Positions 1 to 5,971 of a stretch of 6,807 nucleotides of DNA are shown in pieces. Position numbers and translations under genes: made by a program. Source of the DNA: Lentisphaerota bacterium (lineage in GTDB: Bacteria > Verrucomicrobiota > Lentisphaeria > Oligosphaerales > Oligosphaeraceae); NCBI GenBank assembly GCA_012800625.1, contig JAAZIY010000107.1:1-6807 (forward strand), read 5' to 3'. Below the pieces are notes generated by a model. The model was not told where the DNA came from, ran no database searches, and saw nothing but the letters and a program-made list of their open reading frames with translations. Position 1 is the first letter of the stretch; every line of letters starts with the position of its first letter.

Positions 1-1
1 C

Positions 2-1909
2 AGCCTCGAGTCCTTGCTCAAACAACCCGAGCTTGAGGATGCCTGGCAGGAACGCTTTGTCACCATGCGCAATGGCAGATATGTGCTGCCGCTGCGCCGC
101 GAGGCCAAAGCCATGCTGCCCGGCTTGGTGCATGACCAGTCAAACAGCGGCCAAACCTTGTTCCTGGAACCGGCCGCCAGCCTGGCTATGGGCAATGAAC
201 TGGCCAGCCTGAAATTGCAGGAACGCGATGAACTGCGCCGCATACTCGCCGAGCTGAGCGCCTTGCTCAGAGCGCATCTGCCGCATTTCAAGAGGAATCA
301 GGAGACTCTGGCCGAGCTGGACGCCGCCGCCGCCATCACCCGCTGGGCCAGGCTGTATGACTGCAGACTGCCTAAGTTCGGCCCGGAATTGAAATTGCGC
401 CGCCTGCGCCACCCTTTGCTGCTGGCTCAGTTCAAGCAGGAAGGCGGGCAACGCCAAGTAGTGCCGCTGGACCTGGAGCTGCCCAGAAATTGCAGCAGCC
501 TGTTAATCACTGGCTCAAATACCGGCGGCAAAACTGTGGCCCTGAAAACCGTGGGCCTGCTCAGCCTGCTGGCGCAAAGCGGACTGCCGCTGCCGGCTGA
601 CCCGGAAAGCCGCTTTGTGGTCTTCGAGCAGGTCTTTGCCGATATAGGCGACGAGCAGTCATTGCAGGCTAGCCTGAGCACTTTCAGCGCGCATATAGGC
701 AATATCGCCAGAATTATTAAGGGCAGCGCCAAAAGCCGCTCGCTGGTGCTGCTCGACGAGTTAGGCTCAGGAACCGATCCTCTCGAAGGCGGCGCCATAG
801 CCTGCGGCATTTTGCAGGAGTTAAGCCAAAACCGCAGTCTGTGCATCGCCACCACCCACCTGGGCATGGTGAAGAACTTTGTGCACAGCAAGCCGAATAT
901 GCTTAATGCGGCGGTGCGCTTTAATGTGGACAGCCTCGAACCCGACTACGCCCTTGATATAGGACGGCCCGGAGCCAGTCACGCCCTGCTTATCGCCAAA
1001 CGCCTGGGACTGCCGCAAAGCTTGCTGGAAAACGCCCAGAGCATGCTCTCCGGCGAACAATTGCGCCTCGAAGAAGTGCTGCTCAAGCTGGAAACGCAGC
1101 AGCAAAAACTGAGCAGCCGGGCCGAAGAGGCGAAAAAGGCCAGAGACCAGCTGCTGCGCGACAAACAGGCCCTGCAAGAAGAGTTAAACAGCCTGCGCAA
1201 AGAACGCAAAAAGCTTATGCGCGAAGCCTATCAGCAGGCCGAGGCCCTGGTGGCTAACAGCAGGGCGGAACTGGAACGAAGCATCGCCAAAGTGCGGGAA
1301 AATGCCCCCGCCGGCAAGGAGAAAGACAGCCCCGCCTTCCAGCAGTCAGTGCGCCAGGCCAGGGAATTGCTCGCTGACAAAGAGAAAAAGCTGCAGGAGG
1401 GGATGCGGCGCAGCCGCGAGCGGCCCGCCCGCCCGCTTCAAGCACAGGAGCTGCGCCCAGGACAGCGGGTCTGGGTGGAGAAACTGCAGGCTCACGGCAA
1501 TATCCGCACGGTTACGGCTAATCAGCAAAAAGCAGAGGTCCTGATTGACGGCATTTCCTTCGATATGCCCGCCTCCGATTTGCAGCGCGCCAAGACGGCG
1601 GCTGCCCCGCCGCAGCCCGCTGTCGTCAAGCTGAGCCTGCCGCGTTACCAGGGGCAGACCAGCCATGAACTGAATCTTGTCGGCCTAAGAGTGCACGAGG
1701 CCATAGAAAAACTGGAATCGTACCTGCATGACTGCCTGCTGGCAGGCCTGCATGAACTGCGCATCGTGCATGGTTTCGGCAGCGGCAGGCTGCGGGAGGG
1801 CATACATCAGTGGTTGCCCTCACAAAGCATGGTCCACAGCTATAGACCCGGCAAAGACCATCAGGACAGCGGCGGCGCAGGCGTCACCATCGTAACCCTA
1901 AACAGCTAA
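2..1909 (+). CDS. mutS2: MutS2 family ATPase/Smr endonuclease, 5'-truncated by window edge
   Basis: The reading frame is open from base 2, so the true start lies upstream. The family is usually about 780-800 residues and 635 are visible, so roughly 150 are missing. Counting from base 2: the conserved RYVLPL and VHDQSNSGQTLFLEP stretch (about 26-57), end of the core domain, Walker A GSNTGGKT (171-178), Walker B LVLLDE with D252/E253 followed by GSGTDP, a long charged coiled coil (about 352-470), an SH3/KOW-like segment beginning LRPGQRVWV (about 482-530), and a C-terminal Smr domain (about 556-635) with HGFGSGRLR. MutS2 proteins bind branched DNA and, in Gram-positive bacteria, collided ribosomes; their role varies by phylum (anti-recombination or ribosome rescue), so the role here is open. 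Oddities: Walker A has Ser where Pro is usual (GPNTGGKT), and the Smr LDLRG motif reads LNLVG. The SNF2 gene follows 90 bp later on the same strand. Family assignment is very secure. Confidence 0.97.
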   Translation, partial: SLESLLKQPELEDAWQERFVTMRNGRYVLPLRREAKAMLPGLVHDQSNSGQTLFLEPAASLAMGNELASLKLQERDELRRILAELSALLRAHLPHFKRNQETLAELDAAAAITRWARLYDCRLPKFGPELKLRRLRHPLLLAQFKQEGGQRQVVPLDLELPRNCSSLLITGSNTGGKTVALKTVGLLSLLAQSGLPLPADPESRFVVFEQVFADIGDEQSLQASLSTFSAHIGNIARIIKGSAKSRSLVLLDELGSGTDPLEGGAIACGILQELSQNRSLCIATTHLGMVKNFVHSKPNMLNAAVRFNVDSLEPDYALDIGRPGASHALLIAKRLGLPQSLLENAQSMLSGEQLRLEEVLLKLETQQQKLSSRAEEAKKARDQLLRDKQALQEELNSLRKERKKLMREAYQQAEALVANSRAELERSIAKVRENAPAGKEKDSPAFQQSVRQARELLADKEKKLQEGMRRSRERPARPLQAQELRPGQRVWVEKLQAHGNIRTVTANQQKAEVLIDGISFDMPASDLQRAKTAAAPPQPAVVKLSLPRYQGQTSHELNLVGLRVHEAIEKLESYLHDCLLAGLHELRIVHGFGSGRLREGIHQWLPSQSMVHSYRPGKDHQDSGGAGVTIVTLNS

Positions 1910-1944
1910 AACCAATTCCCCGCTCCCGTCCCACGTATGTAGTA

Positions 1945-1958
1945 CACGCTTTAGCGTG
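1945..1958. repeat. Short palindrome CACGCT-TT-AGCGTG in the mutS2-SNF2 spacer
   Basis: Six-base perfect inverted repeat with a 2-base centre. As RNA it would fold as a 5-bp stem with a TTTA tetraloop. It begins 36 bases after the mutS2 stop and has no T-run after it, so it is not a canonical terminator. It could be a weak processing or end-protecting hairpin, a protein site, or part of a dispersed intergenic repeat together with the C-rich array that follows. Confidence 0.45.
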
Positions 1959-1960
1959 CT

Positions 1961-1998
1961 CCCCGTTCCCGTTCCCGCTCCCGCTCCCTCTGCTTCCC
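1961..1998 (-). repeat. C-rich hexamer microsatellite; G-quadruplex motif on the minus strand
   Basis: The plus strand carries successive units CCCGTT, CCCGTT, CCCGCT, CCCGCT, CCCTCT after an extra C. Read on the minus strand, this is five runs of three or more G separated by uniform 3-base loops (AGC, AGC, AAC, AAC), with a sixth GGG at 1996-1998. This satisfies the usual G3+N1-7 rule for a G-quadruplex, and the tightly spaced part (1961-1988) ends 11 bases before the SNF2 start codon. The G-rich strand is the template strand for that gene; the mRNA leader would be C/U-rich and lacks a Shine-Dalgarno. Whether it folds or regulates is inference. Confidence 0.7.
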
Positions 1999-1999
1999 A

Positions 2000-4900
2000 A
2001 TGTTAAACAAATTCGCCGACAATTTTAGCGAAGCGCTGCGTCGTTCCGGTTCCGTCCTATTCGACTCCGGCCAGGTGTCGCCCCTATTCGGCAGCGAGGA
2101 GTTGTTCGAGTCGGAGGTATTAGACACTTCTCTGCATGAGGTTCGGCTCAGTCTGCAAAACCGCCGCCTGCATGCCCGCTGCGACTGTGCCGAATTCCGG
2201 GTCGGGCGTTATTGCGCCCATCTCTGGGCTGCCTTGCTGTCGGCCAGCCAGCAGGAAGCACTGGGCAAGAGCCTGCGCCGCAATATTGGCAAGAACATCG
2301 TTTTAAGCAGCGAGGATGCTGCCACAGCCGCAGAGCCGGTTTATGAATATGTGACTCCGGTAAAAAAACCGCGCCCCGAGTCCGAGCCGGCTTTTTCGCC
2401 CCCGCCCGCCGCTTTGCCGCCCTTGCGTTTTCTGCCGCAAACCGGAGACGATGAGGGGGCCACGCTTTTATACGTTATAGACATAGCCGGCACTGCCGGT
2501 CATGGTCGCGCACTCAGCCTGGAGCTGTGGTGGCGCAGCATAAACCACCAGGGCAAAACCCTATGCCGCGCCCTGGACCCAGGGCTACAAACCCATTATG
2601 TCGCCGAAGCCGAAATCCCGCTGCTGGAGTTTTTGCGCAAAAACGCCGCGCGGCACCCGCTGCTCAAGCATGCATATATGGTCAGCCAGGCGCAGCTGGA
2701 CGACTTGCTCTTGCTGCTGGCAGGCAAGGATAATCTGCGCTATTACGACAGTGGCGCCAGACCTTTTCGTTTCAAACGATTTGACTATGCACCGGGAATT
2801 AAGCTCAGGCCTAGTTTCCGCCTGCAGGCAAATTCCCCGCAACAATATATGCTGGACGCTAGCTACTCGAGTGCCGAGGGCGAAATCCCGGTGGAACAAC
2901 TCGAGTTTCTCTCCGATGCCGGCCTGGCGCTTTATGCCAGGCGGCTTTGGCAGCTGGACCTGGGCTTCAAGCCGGAGCTGCTCAGGCAAATATGGCAGGG
3001 CAAAAAACCGCTTTTTACGCGCTCAGAGGCCCTGCGGCTGGCAGCGGAATTCAAGAGCCAAGCCCCGGCTCAAAGCCTGAGCCTGCCCCCCGGCCTGCAA
3101 CTGGATATCGTGCAGACAAAGCCGACGGGCAGGCTGTATGTGCAGAGCGCCGAGTTCAAACACGCCGGCAGAGAACAACTGCAGGCCGAGCTGAGCTTTG
3201 ACTACGCCGGCAAAACCGTCTCGCCAAATGAAAAATACCGGCTGCTGAGCGCCGACAGTGAAAATATCTTGCTGCAACGTGATCCGGCTGCCGAGCAGGC
3301 CCTCATACTGCGCCTGCAAAGCTTGAATTTCCAGCCAATGACAGCAGACAACCTGCTGTGGAGGCTATTGCCCAGCCGATTGGACCTGGCAGTGCATAGC
3401 CTGGTGATGGAGGACTGGCATATCAATGCCGCCGGCAAAACCTATCGCAAGCCCAAAGAGAAAAAAGCCCTGGTGCAAGGCGCCGGCATGGACTGGCTGG
3501 AAATCAATGCCGGCCTGCAGTTTGACGGACAGAGCGTCCCCCTGCCTGCCCTGTTGCAGGCCATGCGCAGAGGACAAAACAGCGTCAGGCTTGATGACGG
3601 CACCTATGGTCTGCTGCCGCAGGAATGGCTGGAGAATTTCACCGCCCTGACCGAGATCGGCGAGCTGCAAGGCGAGAAAATCCGCATACGTCGGCAGCAG
3701 GCCGCCCTGGTAAACGCACTGCTGCAAGAGCGGCTGCAAGACTGCGACGGCAAATTCAGCGCCGCCCTGCAAGACTGGCGGCAAATACAGCCGCAACCCC
3801 CTGTGCTGCCCGCCGGCTTCCAAGCGCAGCTGCGCCCATACCAGGCAGACGGCCTGGCCTGGCTGCAGCAAATGTGCCGGGCCGGCCTGGGAGTCTGCCT
3901 GGCCGATGATATGGGACTGGGCAAAACCGTGCAGGTGCTGGCACTGCTGGCCTGGCGCAAATCGCTGGAAACAAGCCGAGCCTCGTTACTGCTGCTGCCG
4001 CGTTCGCTGGTCTTCAACTGGTGCGCGGAGGCCGAGCGCTTCGCGCCGCAACTGCGCCTGGGCCTGTATCTGGGGCCGCAGAGAAAGCGCCTGCTGCGCC
4101 AGCTGCAGAAATATGACTTGATACTGAGCACCTACGGCACAGTGCGCTCTGATCCGCTGCCGCTGGCAAAACAACGCTTCGACTACTGTATCCTGGATGA
4201 GGCGCAGGCCATTAAAAACCCCGACAGCGCCACCGCCAAAGCAGTGCGCAGCCTGGACGCCGAACACCGGCTCTGCATGACCGGCACGCCCATCGAAAAC
4301 AGCCTGGCCGAGCTGTTCTCGCAACTGGAGTTTCTTAATCCGGGAATGCTGGGAAAAAGATTCCTGGATTTTTTTCAGCGCCAGCAGTTCAGTCTCAGCG
4401 AGCGGCAGCTGGCCGATCTGCAAAATGCCATGCGCCCCTTTTTGTTGCGCCGCAGCAAAGAAGCGGTTGCAAAAGAATTGCCGCCTAAGAGCGAGCAGCT
4501 GCTTTACTGCGAAATGGACCGTGAGCAACAGGCCTACTATGATGAACTCAAAGAGTATTATCAACGACAGATGCAGGAAAAAGCCGGGCAGGGCGGCGCT
4601 GCCGGCGGCAACTTCCAGGCGCTCAGCGCACTGCTGCGCCTAAGACAGGCTGCATGCCATCCGGGACTCTTAAATGATAAATACCGCACACTGGTATCAG
4701 CCAAGCAGGAATACTTGCTCGAACGGCTGCAAGAACTCGCCCAGGCCGGCAAAAAAGCACTGGTCTTCTCGCAGTTCACGCGTTTTCTAAAACTGCTGCA
4801 GCCGGCACTGCAACAAGCCGGACTGAAATACTGCTATCTGGACGGAGCCAGCCAAAACCGGGAAGAACTGGTGCGGCAATTCCAGCAAGACCCGGATATA

Positions 4901-5203
4901 TCCCTGTTTCTTATCAGCCTCAAGGCCGGTGGAGTAGGGCTAAACCTGACCGCCGCGGAATATGTGTTTATACTCGATCCCTGGTGGAACCCGGCCGCAG
5001 AAGCGCAGGCCATAGACCGGGCATATAGAATAGGACAGAAAAACGCCGTCTTCGCATATAAGATGATTTGCAAAAACACGGTCGAGGAAAAACTGCTGCT
5101 CTTGCAGCAAAGCAAGCGCCGCCTGGCCGACAGCCTACTGGAGGCCGCGCCTCAAAAAGGCTTTGCCCTGCACGCCAAAGACCTCAATATGCTCTTGCAG
5201 TAA
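2000..5203 (+). CDS. SWIM zinc-finger SNF2-family DNA-dependent ATPase (helicase-like)
   Basis: Complete 1067-residue protein. Residues 61-74 hold a SWIM finger, CxCx8CxH (C61, C63, C72, H74), expected to bind zinc and nucleic acid or protein. A Pro-rich linker (about 115-148) and a long poorly conserved middle (about 150-600), the position of the bacterial SNF2-associated domain, follow. Lobe 1 of the motor: LRPYQ (611-615), Walker A DDMGLGKT (636-643), DEAQ box (733-736), MTGTP (760-764). Lobe 2: LVFSQF (from 921), KAGGVGLNL (975-983), and the arginine-finger motif QAIDRAYRIGQ (1003-1013). All catalytic residues are present. Such enzymes translocate on duplex DNA or remodel protein-DNA complexes without strand separation; the bacterial substrate is mostly unknown, and RapA-like RNA polymerase recycling or recombination/repair are possible. 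ATG 2000 is chosen because the N-terminal part before the SWIM motif starts sensibly there. No Shine-Dalgarno precedes it; the leader is pyrimidine-rich. It may be co-transcribed with mutS2. Confidence 0.96.
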   Translation: MLNKFADNFSEALRRSGSVLFDSGQVSPLFGSEELFESEVLDTSLHEVRLSLQNRRLHARCDCAEFRVGRYCAHLWAALLSASQQEALGKSLRRNIGKNIVLSSEDAATAAEPVYEYVTPVKKPRPESEPAFSPPPAALPPLRFLPQTGDDEGATLLYVIDIAGTAGHGRALSLELWWRSINHQGKTLCRALDPGLQTHYVAEAEIPLLEFLRKNAARHPLLKHAYMVSQAQLDDLLLLLAGKDNLRYYDSGARPFRFKRFDYAPGIKLRPSFRLQANSPQQYMLDASYSSAEGEIPVEQLEFLSDAGLALYARRLWQLDLGFKPELLRQIWQGKKPLFTRSEALRLAAEFKSQAPAQSLSLPPGLQLDIVQTKPTGRLYVQSAEFKHAGREQLQAELSFDYAGKTVSPNEKYRLLSADSENILLQRDPAAEQALILRLQSLNFQPMTADNLLWRLLPSRLDLAVHSLVMEDWHINAAGKTYRKPKEKKALVQGAGMDWLEINAGLQFDGQSVPLPALLQAMRRGQNSVRLDDGTYGLLPQEWLENFTALTEIGELQGEKIRIRRQQAALVNALLQERLQDCDGKFSAALQDWRQIQPQPPVLPAGFQAQLRPYQADGLAWLQQMCRAGLGVCLADDMGLGKTVQVLALLAWRKSLETSRASLLLLPRSLVFNWCAEAERFAPQLRLGLYLGPQRKRLLRQLQKYDLILSTYGTVRSDPLPLAKQRFDYCILDEAQAIKNPDSATAKAVRSLDAEHRLCMTGTPIENSLAELFSQLEFLNPGMLGKRFLDFFQRQQFSLSERQLADLQNAMRPFLLRRSKEAVAKELPPKSEQLLYCEMDREQQAYYDELKEYYQRQMQEKAGQGGAAGGNFQALSALLRLRQAACHPGLLNDKYRTLVSAKQEYLLERLQELAQAGKKALVFSQFTRFLKLLQPALQQAGLKYCYLDGASQNREELVRQFQQDPDISLFLISLKAGGVGLNLTAAEYVFILDPWWNPAAEAQAIDRAYRIGQKNAVFAYKMICKNTVEEKLLLLQQSKRRLADSLLEAAPQKGFALHAKDLNMLLQ

Positions 5204-5255
5204 AGGCAGAGCCTGACTCAGACCAGATACAACAAGTTGCCCCTCAAGAATTTGG

Positions 5256-5295
5256 CCACTAAGACACACAAAGCCACACAAAGACACACCAAGTC
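5256..5295 (+). repeat. Decamer repeat cluster R1 (4 units, ACACNAAGNC)
   Basis: Four contiguous 10-base units: CCACTAAGAC, ACACAAAGCC, ACACAAAGAC, ACACCAAGTC. The preceding bases ATTTGG match those before cluster R3 (5683-5688), so the element seems to have a defined left end. It lies 52 bases after the SNF2 stop. It has no coding potential of note and is too short and spacer-less to be CRISPR. Confidence 0.75.
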
Positions 5296-5303
5296 ATCTT
5301 CGT

Positions 5304-5321
5304 CTAAAATTAGAATTTTAG
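5304..5321. repeat. AT-rich perfect palindrome CTAAAATT-AG-AATTTTAG
   Basis: An 8-base perfect inverted repeat with a 2-base centre, located about 100 bases after the SNF2 stop. A weak T-run follows 13 bases later (5335-5340). The stem has only one G-C pair at its base, so it is a poor intrinsic terminator. An operator or simple AT-rich symmetry is equally possible. Confidence 0.35.
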
Positions 5322-5417
5322 CAGGAAATTTGCGTTTTTTAGGCTATTTCATCGAATTTTTCTGCTTTATCCGGCTCCATTTTCCCAACAAATCAAAACG
5401 GGCAGGCGCCGCATAAG

Positions 5418-5480
5418 CCCTTCGTGTGCCTTCGTGTCTCTTCGTGCCCCTTAGTGTCCTCCCCCTTCGTGTGCCTTTGT
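5418..5480 (-). repeat. Decamer repeat cluster R2, inverted relative to R1 and R3
   Basis: Read on the minus strand, this is a run of about six slightly irregular units: ACAAAGGCAC, ACGAAGGGGG plus AGG, ACACTAAGGGG, CACGAAGAG, ACACGAAGGC, ACACGAAGGG. The core (ACAC)GAAG is the same as in R1 and R3. Its minus-strand left flank (5481-5503) starts GGCCAC, as does the R1 edge (GGCCAC at 5254-5259). Its inverted orientation means R1/R2 and R2/R3 transcripts could pair imperfectly. Confidence 0.7.
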
Positions 5481-5503
5481 AGTTCAAGGGCTTTTTTGTG
5501 GCC

Positions 5504-5633
5504 TGTTGCAACCCGGCGCTTTGAGCAGCAAGTGCCCTGGCTGCTGGTCTATGCCGACCTGCTAGCCAGCGATGGGCGCTGCCTGGAAAGTGCCGAGGAA
5601 ATCAGAAAACTCCACCTGGCTGAGGAATTATGA
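5504..5633 (+). pseudogene. 3' remnant of an AbiEi-type antitoxin gene
   Basis: About 42 codons end at TGA 5631-5633. The segment FEQQVPWLLVYADLLAS followed by CLESAEEIRKLHL resembles, from memory of the family, the C-terminal tail of type IV AbiEi antitoxins (pattern VPxLLVYADLxATGD...ETAxxIY). These are normally about 200-350-residue winged-helix DNA-binding regulators that repress their operon. The N-terminal part, including the DNA-binding region, is absent: upstream in this frame the sequence is decamer repeat R2 and its flank, although the frame stays open back to an ATG at 5424. Base composition matches the G+C-rich left-hand genes, suggesting a former resident module. Its stop overlaps the next start by ATGA. 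The family assignment rests on a short tail and is moderately confident; the status as remnant is firmer. Confidence 0.6.
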
Positions 5634-5782
5634 GCGAGAAAAAATCAATCCTAGCCAAGCTGGCGCAGGCGGCCTGGCAGGGATTTGGACACAAAGACAC
5701 ACGAAGTCACACCAAGACACACGAAGGCCTAAAAACGGAAACAAGAACCTTGCGGTTGAAATCAGAGAGTTTAACGCTATAG
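5630..5782 (+). pseudogene. 5' remnant of the gene downstream of the AbiEi fragment
   Basis: An ATG at 5630 overlaps the antitoxin stop (ATGA), with GAGG at 5622-5625 just upstream, the classic arrangement of a translationally coupled pair. The frame reads MSEKKSILAKLAQAAWQGF for about 19 codons and then enters decamer cluster R3, which is translated as a His/Lys/Thr-rich tail to a stop at 5780-5782 (50 codons in all). Only the first ~19 codons look original. In AbiE modules this position is normally held by an AbiEii nucleotidyltransferase toxin, so that is the expected identity, but the surviving stretch is too short to show any catalytic motif. If expressed, it would be a non-functional peptide. 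Confidence 0.45.
5689..5728 (+). repeat. Decamer repeat cluster R3 (4 units, ACACNAAGNC)
   Basis: Four perfectly phased 10-base units: ACACAAAGAC, ACACGAAGTC, ACACCAAGAC, ACACGAAGGC. The left edge, ATTTGG at 5683-5688, is shared with R1: bases 5249-5274 and 5681-5706 are identical at about 22 of 26 positions. The cluster begins exactly where the coding character of the second operon remnant stops, so it marks the break point of that gene. Confidence 0.78.
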
Positions 5783-5805
5783 TCTAAGAGAATCTGAACT
5801 TTCAC

Positions 5806-5816
5806 AAAAGCTTGTC
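5806..5816 (+). repeat. 11-base direct repeat AAAAGCTTGTC, copy 1
   Basis: The identical 11-mer recurs at 5917-5927, 111 bases downstream, both upstream of the methylase. This copy overlaps the candidate -35 element. It could be a regulator site or a small duplication footprint. Confidence 0.4.
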
Positions 5817-5841
5817 CTTTCTTTAATTTTGCTGATAAAAT
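5812..5841 (+). promoter_or_regulatory. Candidate promoter for the methyltransferase gene
   Basis: TTGTCC (5812-5817) as -35, an 18-base spacer, then an extended -10 TGaTAAAAT with TG at 5833-5834 and TAAAAT at 5836-5841 (5 of 6 to TATAAT). The -10 lies within a 7-base inverted repeat TAATTTT-N6-AAAATTA (5824-5843) that could serve as an operator. Transcription would start near 5848, giving a leader of about 125 bases. The region is AT-rich, so chance matches are likely. Confidence 0.35.
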
Positions 5842-5843
5842 TA
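5824..5843. promoter_or_regulatory. AT-rich inverted repeat over the candidate -10
   Basis: TAATTTT (5824-5830), loop GCTGAT, AAAATTA (5837-5843): a perfect 7-base dyad. It lacks G-C pairs and so is unlikely to be a terminator hairpin. Its overlap with a promoter-like -10 makes a repressor or controller-protein site conceivable; restriction-modification loci often have such sites. Confidence 0.3.
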
Positions 5844-5916
5844 CCCAGACTGGCTTTTGTGTTTTTTAAGTCCAAACGCCACTTTTTTCTTCGGGCCTCA
5901 AGTTTGGAACGCGACT

Positions 5917-5927
5917 AAAAGCTTGTC
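5917..5927 (+). repeat. 11-base direct repeat AAAAGCTTGTC, copy 2
   Basis: Second copy of the 11-mer at 5806-5816, lying 44 bases before the methylase start codon. No -10-like hexamer is correctly spaced after it, so it is not itself a promoter. Confidence 0.4.
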
Positions 5928-5958
5928 AGTCAGTTTCAAAAAATCGGGGGTAGCAGAC

Positions 5959-5964
5959 AGGGGG
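5959..5964 (+). promoter_or_regulatory. Shine-Dalgarno of the methyltransferase
   Basis: AGGGGG, 7 bases before ATG 5972, one mismatch from AGGAGG. It supports ATG 5972 over the in-frame ATG at 6062 and contrasts with the SNF2 gene, which has no such site. Confidence 0.6.
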
Positions 5965-5971
5965 CAAAGCC

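Larger units (their letters stand above)
5204..5971. other. 768-bp region without an intact gene: repeats and operon remnant
   Basis: Between the SNF2 stop and the methylase start no intact gene is supportable. In order it holds decamer cluster R1 (5256-5295), an AT palindrome (5304-5321), about 95 bases of AT-rich sequence in which I see nothing clear, inverted decamer cluster R2 (5418-5480), a two-gene remnant (5504-5688), decamer cluster R3 (5689-5728), and an AT-rich upstream region of the methylase (5729-5971) with an inverted repeat, an 11-base direct repeat and a candidate promoter. Composition changes sharply within it: the remnant is G+C-rich like the left-hand genes, and its flanks are AT-rich. 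Confidence 0.7.

Noticed and set aside
3986..4564. 192-codon minus-strand frame inside the SNF2 gene
   Set aside because: A long antisense opening is expected in G+C-rich coding DNA; the plus strand has the complete SNF2 motif series.
5204..5214. AGGC-AGA-GCCT hairpin just after the SNF2 stop as a terminator
   Set aside because: A four-base stem with a 3-base loop and no following T-run.
5424..5633. 69-codon + strand frame starting at ATG 5424 as an intact small gene
   Set aside because: Its first ~27 codons are translated decamer repeat and flank; only the last ~42 resemble a protein, and that is the tail of a larger family.
5256..5728. CRISPR array
   Set aside because: Units are 10 bp, contiguous, degenerate and in both orientations, with no spacers and no cas genes.
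5572..5787. 71-codon + strand frame over the remnant
   Set aside because: It is out of frame with both recognisable fragments, covers repeat R3, and has no family resemblance.
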